Part shown: in pieces, positions 25,182 to 34,507 of the stretch
Position numbering within the stretch: position 1 is the first letter of the stretch
How the letters are laid out: every line of letters starts with the position of its first letter
Made by a program: the position numbers and the translations under genes
The notes under the pieces: model-generated
Database searches by the model: none
What the model saw: the letters and a program-made list of their open reading frames with translations, nothing else
What the model was told of the DNA's origin: nothing
Assembly: GCA_024235895.1 (NCBI GenBank)
Contig: JACKLM010000004.1
Location: 496,001 to 560,000, forward strand
DNA: 64,000 nt
Reading direction: 5' to 3'
DNA from: Burkholderiaceae bacterium
Lineage (GTDB): Bacteria; Pseudomonadota; Gammaproteobacteria; Burkholderiales; Burkholderiaceae_C

Positions 25182-25230
25182 ACGCGCGGCGAACGGCTCT
25201 GAAGGGGACTCGATCGGCCCGCGCAGGCGT

Positions 25231-25260
25231 TCACCCGCCCACACCCGCCCACACCCGCGA

Positions 25261-25270
<10 letters not shown>
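25231..25270. repeat. Four tandem 10-bp repeats at the 3' end of the ABC ATPase gene
   Basis: Consecutive 10-mers TCACCCGCCC, ACACCCGCCC, ACACCCGCGA and TCACCCGCCC. The last unit overlaps the stop and final codons of the minus-strand ATPase gene. Confidence 0.7.
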
Positions 25271-26042
<772 letters not shown>

Positions 26043-26046
<4 letters not shown>

Positions 26047-27272
26047 AGCCGGATCGCCTGCGCCGGGTCCAGCGCCGCGGCGCGGCGTGCCGGCGTGATC
26101 GCCGCCAGCACGCCGGCCAGCGTGGCCGCCAGCGCGATGCGCAGCGCCAGCTCGGGCGCAAGCGCGATCGAAAACAGCGGCAGGCCGTCGCTGCCGCGCA
26201 CGAAGGTCGTGAAGGCCCAGACCAGCGCCGCCGCCAGCGCCACGCCCAGCACCGACCCGACCGCGCCGACGATCGCGCCCTGCAGCAGGAAGACGCGCAG
26301 GATCTGCCCGCGCGTCGCACCCATCGCGCGCAGGATGCCGATCTCGCGCTGCTTCTGCACCACCGAGACGACGAGCACGCTGGCGATGCCGAGCACGACG
26401 ACGACGCCGACGACGCCGCGGATGATCGAGGTGCTGACCGACTGCGCATTCAGCGCCGACACGAGCTGCGCATTGGCCTGCTGCCAGCTCTCGACGCGGT
26501 CGGGCAGCTGTGCGGCCAGCGCATCGGCGACATGCTGCGCGGCCCAGACGTCGTCCAGCCGCAGGTCGATGCTGGTCGCGCCGCCGGGCAGCCCGACCAG
26601 GCTTTGCACGCTGCGCAGCGGCATGTAGACGCTGCGCCGGTTGAGCTCGCGCACGCCCAGGTCGACGAGCGCGGTCACGCGAACGACCTCGGTGACGCCG
26701 CCGGTGGCCACCGTCATGCGGTCGCCGATCACGAGCCCCAGATCGGCGGCCAGCTCGGCGCCGACGATCGCCTCGCCCGGGCCCAGCCGCGCCTGCCCGG
26801 CGACGACCTTGTCGCGCAGGCGCACGATGCGGTCGTAGCGGTCGAGCTCGACGCCGGCCAGCGCGATTGCCTTGCTCGCCTCGCCGCGCAGCGCCAGCCC
26901 CGCGGCGGAGACCATCGGCGACACCGCCGCGACGCCGGGCCGCGCCGCGACCGCGGCCGCGAGCGCCGGCCAGTCGGCGATCGAGCGCGGGCGCTGGTCG
27001 CGCGCCTGCGTGCGCGCCAGCCGCACCTCGCCCGCGGCGGCGGCGCGCGCCGGCTGCACGACCTCGTCGCGCACGTGGATCGTCACGTGCGCCTGCGCGC
27101 CCAGCGTCTTCTCGAGCGTATTGGCCTGCAGCCCGCTGATCAGCGCCGAGATGTAGGCGACCACCGCGACCCCGGCGGCGACACCGACGACGATCAGCAG
27201 CGTCTGCATGCGCCCCTCGGCGAGGAAGCGCAGCGCGACCTGGACCTCGAACCCGGGGCGCGGCAGCCGCAT
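26043..27272 (-). CDS. FtsX-like (MacB/LolC-type) ABC permease
   Basis: A 409-residue inner-membrane protein: one N-terminal helix (MQTLLIVVGVAAGVAVVAYISALI, about 23-46), a large periplasmic domain up to about residue 285, then three helices (VVGVVVVLGIASVLVVSVVQ region, VGSVLGVALAAALVW, LALRIALAATLAGVLAAITP). The segment KQREIGILRAMGATRGQI is the cytoplasmic coupling motif of FtsX/MacB permeases. Coupled to the ATPase by GTGA and 15 nt downstream of the adaptor gene. Confidence 0.9.
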
Positions 27273-27287
27273 CGCGGGCGTCGCCTC

Positions 27288-28567
27288 TCAGCGCCCCATC
27301 GTCTGCATGACCGCGGTCGCGGCCTCGGCGCCCTGGCCGCCGGCCATGCCGTTGGCCGCCGTCGCGACGGGGCGAACGCGCGCGCCCGGTGGCGGCGCCG
27401 TGCCGACCAGCACCGCATCGCCGTCGGCCAAGCCGTCCAGTACCTCGACCGCTTGCAGCGTGCGCAGCCCCAGCGTCACGCGGCGCGCGCGAACGCGGCC
27501 GTCGTCGGCGACCCAGACCTCGGCTGCCTGCGCGTCGGCCGCGTCCGGCAGGCCGCGCAGCGCCGCCAGCGGCAGCACGCGCGCGTGCTCGCGCGCCGCG
27601 GTCGTGACCTCGATCGACAGCGTCATGTCCTCGCGCAGGAAGTCCGGCGGCGCCGGCAGCGCGAAGCGCAGCTCGACCGAGCCGCGCTGGGCGTCGACGC
27701 GCGGCGCGATGCGGTCGAGCACGGCGTCGAAGCGCTGCTGCGGGAAGGCATCGGCGCGCACCGCGGCGCGCTGGCCGACGCGCAGCTCCTCGAGGAAGCG
27801 CTCGTCGACCTGGGCCGCCAGCTCCAGCGGGCCGTCCAGCGCCAGCACCAGCAGCACGCGCCCGGGCTGCACGATCTGCCCCGGCTCGGCCAGCCGCTGC
27901 AGCACGCGGGCGCCGGCGGGGGCGCGCACCACCGACTGCGCCAGCCGCGTGCGCGCGGCGTCGGCGCCCGCGCGCGCCAGCGCCAGCGCCGCCTCGGCCT
28001 GCGCGATCTCGCTGCCGGCCGTGCCGAAGCGCGCTGCGCTGCGCCTGCGCCGCATCGAGCTGCGCGCGCGCCACCGCCAGCGCGCGCGTGGCCTCGTCGA
28101 GCCGCGCCGGGCTGAGAAAACCCTGCGCGACGAGCGCGCGCGTGCGGTCCTGCTCGGCTCGCGCAGCGCGGCGAGCTGCGCCTGCGCCTGCGCGACCGCG
28201 GCGGCGGCGGTATCGCGTCCGCCGGCGCGCAGCCCGGCCAACCGCGCCGCGGCCCTGGCGCTCGCCGGCCTCGGCCTGCGCCAGCGCGGCGCGCCACTCA
28301 GGCGTCGTCCAGCCGCAGCAGCACCTGGCCGGCGCGCACGGCGTCGCCCTCGCGCACCTCGACCGCGGCGACGCGGCCGGTCAGCGTGCTGCCCGCCTCG
28401 ACGCGCGACCGCGCCTCGACCCGCCCGCTGAACTGCAGCGTGCGCAGCAGCGGCGCGGACTGCAGCGTCAGCGCCGCGGCGGCCGGCGGCCGCGTCAGCC
28501 AGGCTGCCGCCGCAGCGACCAGGGCTAGCGCCAGGGTGGCGACGACGATCGTGGTGCGGCGCGGCAT
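27288..28567 (-). pseudogene. Periplasmic adaptor subunit (MacA/HlyD family), several frameshifts
   Basis: The N-terminus is intact from ATG 28567: membrane anchor TTIVVATLALALVAAAAAWL, then FSGRVEARSRVEAGSTLTGRV and EVREGDAVRAGQVLLRLDDA up to a TGA at 28298. The rest of an adaptor follows in other frames: EWRAALAQAEAGERQG, then LAGLRAGGRDTAAAAVAQAQ, then ALVAQGFLSPARLDEATRAL, and from about 28035 to 27288 an uninterrupted C-terminal half (SVVRAPAGARVLQRLAEPG). At least four frame changes lie between about 28300 and 28030. Either the hairpin part of the adaptor has decayed or this GC-rich stretch contains sequencing indels. Confidence 0.8.
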
Positions 28568-28646
28568 CGGCGCATTGTTCCATCGCCGCCGCGGACGCCG
28601 CGCGGCAGGGTCGGCGCGGCGCCGTGCGGCCGCGCGCCGAGGCCGG

Positions 28647-29390
28647 TCAGGCCTTGCCCTGGCTGGCGACCGCAGCCGCGGCGCGCGCCGCGGCCTCGGG
28701 GTCGCCGAGGTAACGGCTGCCGAGCGGCTTCAGATCCGCGTCCAGCGTGTAGACGAGCGGGATGCCGTTCGGGATGTTGAGCCCGACGATGTCGGCGTCG
28801 CTGATGCCGTCGAGGTACTTGACCAGCGCACGCATGCTGTTGCCGTGCGCCGAGATCAGCAGTCGCTGGCCGCGGCGGATCGCCGGCGCGATCTCCTCGT
28901 GCCACAGCGGCAGCACGCGCGCCACCGTATCCTTCAGGCACTCGGTCAGCGGCACCTGATCGGGCGCCAGGCCCGCGTAGCGGCGGTCGCTGCGCTCGCA
29001 GCGCGGGTCGTCGGGCGCCAGCGCCGGCGGCGGCGTGTCGTAGCTGCGGCGCCAGATCAGCACCTGCTCGTCGCCATACTGGCGCGCCATGTCGGACTTG
29101 TTCAGCCCCTGCAGCGCGCCATAGTGGCGCTCGTTGAGCTGCCAGCGGTTGAGCACCGGCAGCCAGGTGCGCTCCATCGTGTCGAGCGCGTGCCACAGCG
29201 TCCACAGCGCGCGCTGCAGGACCGAGGTGTAGGCGAGGTCGAACTCCAGCCCCTCGGCGCGGATCAGACGCCCGGCGTCGCGCGCCTGCTCGATGCCGGT
29301 ATCCGTCAGCGGGACGTCGGTCCAGCCGGTGAAGCGGTTCTCGCGGTTCCAGGTGGATTCGCCGTGGCGCAGGAGGACGAGGGTGTGCAT
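28647..29390 (-). CDS. gpmA: 2,3-bisphosphoglycerate-dependent phosphoglycerate mutase
   Basis: Interconverts 3- and 2-phosphoglycerate in glycolysis and gluconeogenesis. The 247-residue protein has the phosphohistidine motif LVLLRHGESTWN (His at residue 8), FTGWTDVPLT, RALWTLWHALD, LNERHYGALQGLNK and the second catalytic His in ISAHGNSMRALVKYLDG. The length is standard for dPGM. The ATG at 29390 lies 7 nt after a TAGAAT box, suggesting a leaderless mRNA. Confidence 0.97.
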   Translation of the reverse strand: MHTLVLLRHGESTWNRENRFTGWTDVPLTDTGIEQARDAGRLIRAEGLEFDLAYTSVLQRALWTLWHALDTMERTWLPVLNRWQLNERHYGALQGLNKSDMARQYGDEQVLIWRRSYDTPPPALAPDDPRCERSDRRYAGLAPDQVPLTECLKDTVARVLPLWHEEIAPAIRRGQRLLISAHGNSMRALVKYLDGISDADIVGLNIPNGIPLVYTLDADLKPLGSRYLGDPEAAARAAAAVASQGKA

Positions 29391-29397
29391 GGGGCGA

Positions 29398-29403
29398 ATT
29401 CTA
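29398..29403 (-). promoter_or_regulatory. -10 box of gpmA (leaderless-type)
   Basis: On the minus strand TAGAAT, then 7 nt, then ATG. The complementary plus-strand sequence contains TATAAT at 29402-29407, which may serve the divergent rhodanese gene, with a start about 7 nt later and a leader of about 50 nt. Confidence 0.55.
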
Positions 29404-29466
29404 TAATTCGCGGTTTTCGCGACGGCCGGCAACCCTGACCGGTCGCGTGCCCGGGGTGGATCGGAC

Positions 29467-29874
29467 GTGGATTTCGTCATCGAGAACTGGCTGCTGATCG
29501 CCGCCGCGCTGGTGTCCGGCGGCATGCTGCTGTGGCCGGTGGTCAGTGGCGGCGGCGCGGCGCGCATCGGCACCGCCGAGGCGGTGCGGCTGATCAACCG
29601 CGAGAAGGGCGTGCTGGTCGACGTCTGCGAGCCGGCCGAGTACGCCGCGGCCCACCCGGCCGGGGCGCGCAACGTGCCGATGACCCAGCTGCAGGACGCC
29701 AAGGGGCTGCCGGCCAACAAGGCCACGCCGGTCATCGTCGTGTGCCCGTCGGGGATGCGCGCCGGTCGCGCCGCGGCGCTGCTGCGCAAGCAGGGCTACG
29801 AGCGTGCGGTCGCGCTGGCGGGCGGGACCAAGGCCTGGGGCGAGGCCGGCCTGCCGATCGAGAAGTCGGCCTGA
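29467..29874 (+). CDS. Membrane-anchored rhodanese-like protein
   Basis: 135 residues: an N-terminal membrane helix (WLLIAAALVSGGMLLWPVV, about 8-26) and a rhodanese domain with VLVDVCEPAEYAAAHPAGARN and the active-site loop VVCPSGMRAGRAA, where the Cys would carry a persulfide. Starts at GTG 29467. The position between gpmA and grxC/secB is the usual one in Burkholderiales. The sulfur acceptor is unknown. Confidence 0.9.
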   Translation: MDFVIENWLLIAAALVSGGMLLWPVVSGGGAARIGTAEAVRLINREKGVLVDVCEPAEYAAAHPAGARNVPMTQLQDAKGLPANKATPVIVVCPSGMRAGRAAALLRKQGYERAVALAGGTKAWGEAGLPIEKSA

Positions 29875-29927
29875 CGCGACCGCGCCCTCTGGGCGCCGGA
29901 TGCCCGGCAGGGTTTACGCGTTTGCGG

Positions 29928-29933
29928 GACAAT
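29928..29933 (+). promoter_or_regulatory. -10 box of grxC (leaderless-type)
   Basis: GACAAT followed by 8 nt and ATG 29942. An in-frame ATG at 29936 lies only 2 nt after the box and is therefore unlikely to be transcribed as a start. The same GACAAT box precedes rnpB. Confidence 0.45.
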
Positions 29934-29941
29934 CGATGGCC

Positions 29942-30208
29942 ATGAACCGCGTCACCATGTACACCACCGAGGTCTGTCCGTTCTGCGTGCGCGCCAAGGC
30001 GTTGCTCGCCAAGCGCGGCGTGACCGAGATCGACGAGATCCGCATCGACCGCGATGCCGAGGCCCGCCAGCGCATGATGCAGATCACCGGCCGGCGCACG
30101 GTGCCGCAGATCTTCATCGGCGAGACCCATGTCGGCGGCTGCGACGACCTGTTCGAGCTCGACCAGGACGGCGGCCTGATGCCGCTGCTGCAGCGCGCGG
30201 CGGCCTGA
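29942..30208 (+). CDS. grxC: Glutaredoxin 3
   Basis: An 88-residue dithiol glutaredoxin with active site CPFC in VTMYTTEVCPFCVRAK, the cis-proline segment RRTVPQIFIGETHVGGCDDL and a glutathione-binding GG. Reduces disulfides with glutathione in the cytoplasm. Lies between the rhodanese and secB genes. Confidence 0.95.
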   Translation: MNRVTMYTTEVCPFCVRAKALLAKRGVTEIDEIRIDRDAEARQRMMQITGRRTVPQIFIGETHVGGCDDLFELDQDGGLMPLLQRAAA

Positions 30209-30378
30209 CCCCCGTTTCGTCGGCGTGTGGCCGGCGCGGCGGGGTGCCGATCGCCCGCGCGTGAAGAATGCCTGGCGGTCAAGGCGACCGCGGTGGCGAT
30301 AATGCGCTGTTTCGAGACTGCCCGCGCCCGATCGGGACGCGGCGTCTTCCCCTCACCTGACGCCCGCGAGAACGCACC

Positions 30379-30855
30379 ATGGCCGACGAACAGCAGCCCG
30401 TCTTCAGCATCCAGCGCATGTACCTCAAGGACTTGTCGCTGGAGCAGCCCAATTCGCCGCAGATCCTGCTCGAGCAGCAGCAGCCGCAGGTCGAGATCAA
30501 CCTCGGCATGGGGGCGGAGTCGGTCGCCGACGGCATCTACGAGGTCGCCGTGACCGCGACCGTGACGACCAAGGTCGGCGACAAGACGCTGTTCCTGGTC
30601 GAGGCCAAGCAGGCCGGCATCTTCGAGATCCGCAACGTACCCGACGATCAGCTGCAGGGGATCATCGGCATCGTCTGCCCGCAGATGGTCTACCCCTACC
30701 TGCGCGCGATCGTCTCCGACATCTGCACCCGCGCCGGCTTCCCGCCGATCCTGCTGACCGAGGTCAACTTCCAGGCGATGTTCGAGGCGCAGCAGCAGCA
30801 GCGCCAGGCGCAGGGCGGCAACGGCGGCTCGCGCATCATCACCGGGGTCAACTGA
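30379..30855 (+). CDS. secB: Protein-export chaperone SecB
   Basis: Tetrameric cytoplasmic chaperone that hands unfolded precursors to SecA. The 158-residue protein matches the family: FSIQRMYLKDLSLEQPNSP at the start, LFLVEAKQAGIFEIRN, and CPQMVYPYLRAIVSDICTRAGFPP with LLTEVNFQAMF. The acidic beta-surface and the flexible Gln-rich tail are present. About 170 bp upstream without a gene may hold its promoter, but I see no clear box. Confidence 0.97.
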   Translation: MADEQQPVFSIQRMYLKDLSLEQPNSPQILLEQQQPQVEINLGMGAESVADGIYEVAVTATVTTKVGDKTLFLVEAKQAGIFEIRNVPDDQLQGIIGIVCPQMVYPYLRAIVSDICTRAGFPPILLTEVNFQAMFEAQQQQRQAQGGNGGSRIITGVN

Positions 30856-30946
30856 GGGGCAGGCCGGCCGTGGGGGCGGCGCGCGCGCGGACGCCCGGGC
30901 CCGCAACCGGGCCCGCGCTGCGTCGCGACCCGTGCGGGTGAGCGCG

Positions 30947-31963
30947 ATGCACGTCGGTGTGCTCGGCGGCGGGGCCTGGGGTACGGCGCTGGCGATCGCG
31001 GCGGCCGGCCAGCAGCACGAGGTGAGGCTGTGGGCGCGCGACGCGGATCAGGTCGCGCGCATGCGCGCCGCGCGCCGCAACGAGCGCTACCTGAGCGAAG
31101 TCGCGCTGCCCGAGTCGCTCGTCGTCGACGAGGACCTGCACCAGGTCGTGCAGCACGCGCGCCACGGGCTGCTGCTGCTGGCGGTGCCGATGGCAGGCTT
31201 GCGCGCGCTGCTGCACGAGCTGCCGGCGGCGCAGCCGGCGCTTTGGCTGTGCAAGGGGTTCGAGCAGGGCAGCGGCGCGCTGGCACACGAGATCGCGCGT
31301 GTCGAGCGCCCGGGCGTGCCCTGCGGCGTGCTGTCGGGGCCGAGCTTCGCGCTCGAGGTCGCGCGCGGCCAGCCGACCGCGCTCGTCGCCGCCAGCGACG
31401 ACGCCGCGCTCGCGCAGGCGGCGGTCGACGTCTTCCACGGCGAGGCGCTGCGCGTCTACACCTCGGGCGACGTGGTCGGGGTCGAGGTCGGCGGCGCGGT
31501 CAAGAACGTCGTCGCGCTGGCCACCGGCATCGTCGACGGGCTCGCGGCCGCTGGCGCGATGCCCGGCGGCCTGCCGCCGCCGGGGCTGAACGCGCGCGCG
31601 GCGCTGATCACGCGCGGGCTGGCCGAGATGACCCGGCTGGGCGCCGCACTGGGCGCGCGCGCCGAGACCTTCATGGGGCTGTCGGGGCTGGGCGACCTGG
31701 TGCTGACCGCCACCGGCGAGCTGTCGCGCAACCGCCGCGTCGGGCTGCGGCTGGCGCAGGGGCAGACGCTGGCGCAGGCGCTGGCGGCGCTGGGACACGT
31801 CGCCGAGGGCGTCTACAGCGCGCCAACGGTGCTGGCGCGTGCGCGAGGCGCCGGCGTCGAGATGCCGATCACGCAGGCGGTGGTCGAGGTGCTCGAGGGC
31901 CGCTGCGCGCCGGGCGAGGCGATGCTGCAGCTGATGGCGCGGCAGTCGCGCGCCGAAACCTGA
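30947..31963 (+). CDS. gpsA: Glycerol-3-phosphate dehydrogenase [NAD(P)+]
   Basis: Reduces dihydroxyacetone phosphate to sn-glycerol-3-phosphate for phospholipid synthesis. The 338-residue protein begins with the Rossmann motif VGVLGGGAWGTALA, contains LSGPSFALEVARGQPTALVAAS, the catalytic Lys in VGGAVKNVVALATGI, and GLSGLGDLVLTATGELSRNR. The ATG at 30947 puts the Rossmann strand at the usual distance. A GTG at 30932 would add five residues. Confidence 0.96.
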   Translation: MHVGVLGGGAWGTALAIAAAGQQHEVRLWARDADQVARMRAARRNERYLSEVALPESLVVDEDLHQVVQHARHGLLLLAVPMAGLRALLHELPAAQPALWLCKGFEQGSGALAHEIARVERPGVPCGVLSGPSFALEVARGQPTALVAASDDAALAQAAVDVFHGEALRVYTSGDVVGVEVGGAVKNVVALATGIVDGLAAAGAMPGGLPPPGLNARAALITRGLAEMTRLGAALGARAETFMGLSGLGDLVLTATGELSRNRRVGLRLAQGQTLAQALAALGHVAEGVYSAPTVLARARGAGVEMPITQAVVEVLEGRCAPGEAMLQLMARQSRAET

Positions 31964-31988
31964 GCGACTGCGCAGCGCGCGAGCGACG

Positions 31989-32459
31989 TCAGACGCTGCC
32001 GCGGTAGCCCTGCTGCCGCCAGGCCTCGAACACCGCGACCGCCACCGCATTGCTCAGGTTCAGGCTGCGCTGCCCGGGACGCATCGGCAGCCGCAGATGC
32101 TGCGCGGCCGGGATCGCGCCGCGCCACGCGGGCGGCAGCCCGGCCGACTCGCTGCCAAAGACCAGCCAGTCGCCAGGTCGCCAGGCGACCTCGTCGAATC
32201 GCCGCGCCGCCTGCGTCGTGAACGCGAAGCAGCGCGCCGGGTCGGGCGCGCAGGCAGCGGCCCAGGCGTCGTGGCCGGCGTGGCGCTGGACGCTCGCGTG
32301 CTCGTGGTAGTCCAGGCCGGCTCGGCGCAGCAGCACGTTGTCCATCGAGAAGCCAAGCGGCTCGATCAGGTGCAGCTCGCAGCCGGTATTGGCCGCGAGC
32401 CGGATCACGTTGCCGGTGTTGGGCGGGATCTCGGGCTGGACGAGGACGAGGCGGAACAT
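31989..32459 (-). CDS. trmL: tRNA (cytidine(34)-2'-O)-methyltransferase
   Basis: A SPOUT methyltransferase that methylates the ribose of position 34 in tRNA-Leu. 156 residues, one SPOUT domain: LVQPEIPPNTGNVIRLAANTG at the start, LIEPLGFSMDNVLLRRAGLDYHE, WLVFGSESAGLP and RSLNLSNAVAVAVFEAWRQ, the knot region that binds S-adenosylmethionine. Convergent with gpsA (25 bp apart), 63 bp downstream of comF. Confidence 0.95.
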   Translation of the reverse strand: MFRLVLVQPEIPPNTGNVIRLAANTGCELHLIEPLGFSMDNVLLRRAGLDYHEHASVQRHAGHDAWAAACAPDPARCFAFTTQAARRFDEVAWRPGDWLVFGSESAGLPPAWRGAIPAAQHLRLPMRPGQRSLNLSNAVAVAVFEAWRQQGYRGSV

Positions 32460-32522
32460 GCGCGCGATGGGGTGTCGGGCCGCGGGCGGGCCCGCACCGG
32501 GCCAGGCGGCCTGCCGGGGCGA

Positions 32523-33281
32523 TCAGGGTGTGCGCGCGACCGTCCACACGCCGACCGCGGCTGCGCCGGCGTCGTGCAGCGCCTGCGCCGCCTCGGCGGC
32601 GGTGGCGCCCGTGGTCAGCACGTCGTCGACGATCGCGACGCGCCGGCCAGCGACGCGCGCCGGGTCGGGCACGGCAAACGCGCCGCGCAGGTTGCGCCGG
32701 CGCGCAGCACGGTCGAGCCCGGCCTGCGGCGACCGGCCGTCGGCGCGCGCGATGGCCGTCGCGTCGGCCGGGCAATCGATCGCGCGTGCGACGCGGCGCG
32801 CCAGCTCCCAGGCCTGGTCGTAGCCGCGCGCGGCCAGCCGGTCGCGCGCCAGGGGCACCGGCACGACGAGCTCGGGCCACGCGGCCGCTTCCGGCGGCAG
32901 CGCCGCGAGCAGCCGTGCGGCAAGCGCGCCGGCGAGCTCGGCGCGGCCCCCGTACTTGAAGGCGACGACCAGCGCATCCCAGGGGAAGCCGTAGTCGACC
33001 GCGCAGTGCACGTGGTCGAACGGCATCGGGTCGTGCAGGCACTCACCGCAGCGCGCGGCGGCGACCGCGGCCAGCCGCATGCCGCAGCCGCCGCAGCGCG
33101 GTACCACGGCCGCGTGGCGCGCGACGCAGTCGGCGCACACCGGCTGGCGCGCCCAGCGGCGGCAGACCTCGCACAGCGTCGGCAGGCCGCGTGCCTCGGC
33201 CGGGCTCGGCCATGCGTCGCGGGCCGGCGCTGCGATGACCGCGGCAGGCGTCGTGGCGGCGGGGCGGGGCGGGGAGGTCAT
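32523..33281 (-). CDS. ComF family protein (phosphoribosyltransferase-like)
   Basis: 252 residues with a double zinc finger (CEVC, CADC, CGGCG, CGEC) at about residues 37-83 and a PRTase-type domain ending in the PRPP loop VAIVDDVLTTGATAAEA. It is related to ComFC/GntX, implicated in DNA uptake for transformation. Its role in non-competent bacteria is unclear. Starts at ATG 33281, divergent from the BioC-like gene. Confidence 0.9.
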   Translation of the reverse strand: MTSPPRPAATTPAAVIAAPARDAWPSPAEARGLPTLCEVCRRWARQPVCADCVARHAAVVPRCGGCGMRLAAVAAARCGECLHDPMPFDHVHCAVDYGFPWDALVVAFKYGGRAELAGALAARLLAALPPEAAAWPELVVPVPLARDRLAARGYDQAWELARRVARAIDCPADATAIARADGRSPQAGLDRAARRRNLRGAFAVPDPARVAGRRVAIVDDVLTTGATAAEAAQALHDAGAAAVGVWTVARTP

Positions 33282-33355
33282 CGCGGGGCTGGGGCGGAAG
33301 GTGCGCGCATCGCGGGCTTGGCGGCGGCTGCGCGTGCGCGCGCCGACCCGCTCAA

Positions 33356-33361
33356 TATACT
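33356..33361 (+). promoter_or_regulatory. -10 box of the BioC-like gene (leaderless-type)
   Basis: TATACT, 7 nt, ATG 33369. It is one of the best matches to the -10 consensus in the window and lies in an AT-rich pocket (CAATATACT) in an otherwise GC-rich gap. Confidence 0.6.
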
Positions 33362-33368
33362 GGCCCGG

Positions 33369-34280
33369 ATGCCATCGTCCGCCCCCGCCTCCCGATCGAC
33401 CGTGCGTGCGGTCGACGCGGTTGCGCTGCAGCGCGTGCGTGTGCGGATGGCCGCGGCGCAGCCGCCCTGGCTGCACGGCGAGGTCGCGCGCCGCATGGCC
33501 GAGCGGCTGGCCGTGATCCGCATGCGCCCGGCGCGCGTCCTCGACTGGTGGCCGGCCAGCGGCGCCAGCGCCGAGGTGCTGCGCCGCGCCTACCCCGATG
33601 CCGGGCGCCGCGGGGTCTGGCCCGACGGACTGCCGCTGCCGCCCCCGCCGCCGCGCCGCTGGTGGTCGCCGCGCCGATGGGCCGCGGCCGACGACACGGC
33701 GCTGTTGTCCGCCGAGGCGGTCGGCGCCGGCGCCTGCGAGCTGCTGTGGGCCAACATGACGCTGCACTGGTGCGCCGACCCCGAGGCCGAGATGCGGCGC
33801 TGGCACGCGGCGCTCGCCGTCGACGGCTTCCTGATGTTCTCGACGCTGGGCCCGGGTACGCTCGAGGGCCTGCGCGAGATCTACCGTGCGCAGGGCTGGG
33901 GCGCGGCGCATGCGCCCTTCGTCGACATGCACGACCTCGGGGACATGCTGCTCGAGGCCGGGTTCGCCGACCCGGTGATGGACCAGGAGACGCTGACGCT
34001 GACCTGGCGCGATGCCGCCGCGATGCTGGCCGAGCTGCGCGCGCTGGGCGCCAATGTCGACCCCGCGCGGCATGCGGGACTGCGCACCCCGCGCTGGCGC
34101 GATGCGCTGGCGCATGCGCTGGCGGCGGCCTGCCGCGCCGGCGATGCGCGCGCGGCGCTCGGTTTCGAGATCGTCTACGGGCACGCCGTGCGCCCCCGGC
34201 CGCGCCCGCGCGTGGCCGCCGAGACAGCCGTCGGCCTGGAGGAAATGCGGACGATGCTCAGGAATCGCCCTGACCATTGA
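33369..34280 (+). CDS. BioC-like SAM-dependent methyltransferase
   Basis: 303 residues, similar in layout to malonyl-ACP O-methyltransferases (BioC): a post-motif region GACELLWANMTLHWCADPEAEM, GFLMFSTLGPGTLEGLREI and VDMHDLGDMLLEAGFADPVMDQE. Motif I, normally D-x-G-x-G-x-G, reads DWWPASGASAEVL here, so the usual glycine-rich SAM loop is degraded, and the following acidic strand is replaced by RRGVWPDGLPLPPPPP. It may bind a different ligand or be inactive. Homologues at this locus (between comF and coxB) are typical of Burkholderiales. No other biotin genes are in the window. Confidence 0.78.
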   Translation: MPSSAPASRSTVRAVDAVALQRVRVRMAAAQPPWLHGEVARRMAERLAVIRMRPARVLDWWPASGASAEVLRRAYPDAGRRGVWPDGLPLPPPPPRRWWSPRRWAAADDTALLSAEAVGAGACELLWANMTLHWCADPEAEMRRWHAALAVDGFLMFSTLGPGTLEGLREIYRAQGWGAAHAPFVDMHDLGDMLLEAGFADPVMDQETLTLTWRDAAAMLAELRALGANVDPARHAGLRTPRWRDALAHALAAACRAGDARAALGFEIVYGHAVRPRPRPRVAAETAVGLEEMRTMLRNRPDH

Positions 34281-34296
34281 CTTGCGTCTATGTGGC

Positions 34297-34302
34297 TAGA
34301 AT
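34297..34302 (+). promoter_or_regulatory. -10 box of the cox operon
   Basis: GGCTAGAATGC, about 205 bp upstream of coxB, in the only unassigned gap before the operon (34281-34507). It would give a 5' leader of roughly 200 nt. No convincing -35 at 16-18 bp is visible. Confidence 0.4.
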
Positions 34303-34343
34303 GCCCGTGTGAGAAGCGTCTGATCTCCGTCAAAGCGAAATAT

Positions 34344-34382
34344 CTCGCTGCTCGCTAGCCGATCCGGCGGGCGAGCGGCGAG
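34344..34382 (+). promoter_or_regulatory. Stem-loop in the cox operon leader
   Basis: CTCGCTGCTCGC (34344-34355) pairs with GCGAGCGGCGAG (34371-34382): 12 bp including one G-U, 15-nt loop. No known riboswitch or RNA thermometer pattern was recognised. Confidence 0.4.
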
Positions 34383-34507
34383 GCCGCAGACGGTGCGGGC
34401 GCCGACCCCGGCCGCGAGCCCTCGCGGTGCCGCGACCGGCGCGTGCCGGCCGGCACGCATCCCGCTACGGCCCCGACCCTTACGCTTTCGCCACAGGACC
34501 CGCCACG

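Noticed and set aside
18408..25200. Prophage or integrative element
   Set aside because: No integrase, structural phage gene, attachment repeats or IS transposase are visible.
32097..33368. Plus-strand open frame running over trmL and comF into the BioC-like gene
   Set aside because: Upstream of ATG 33369 it is an antisense shadow; only the part from 33369 has protein-like sequence.
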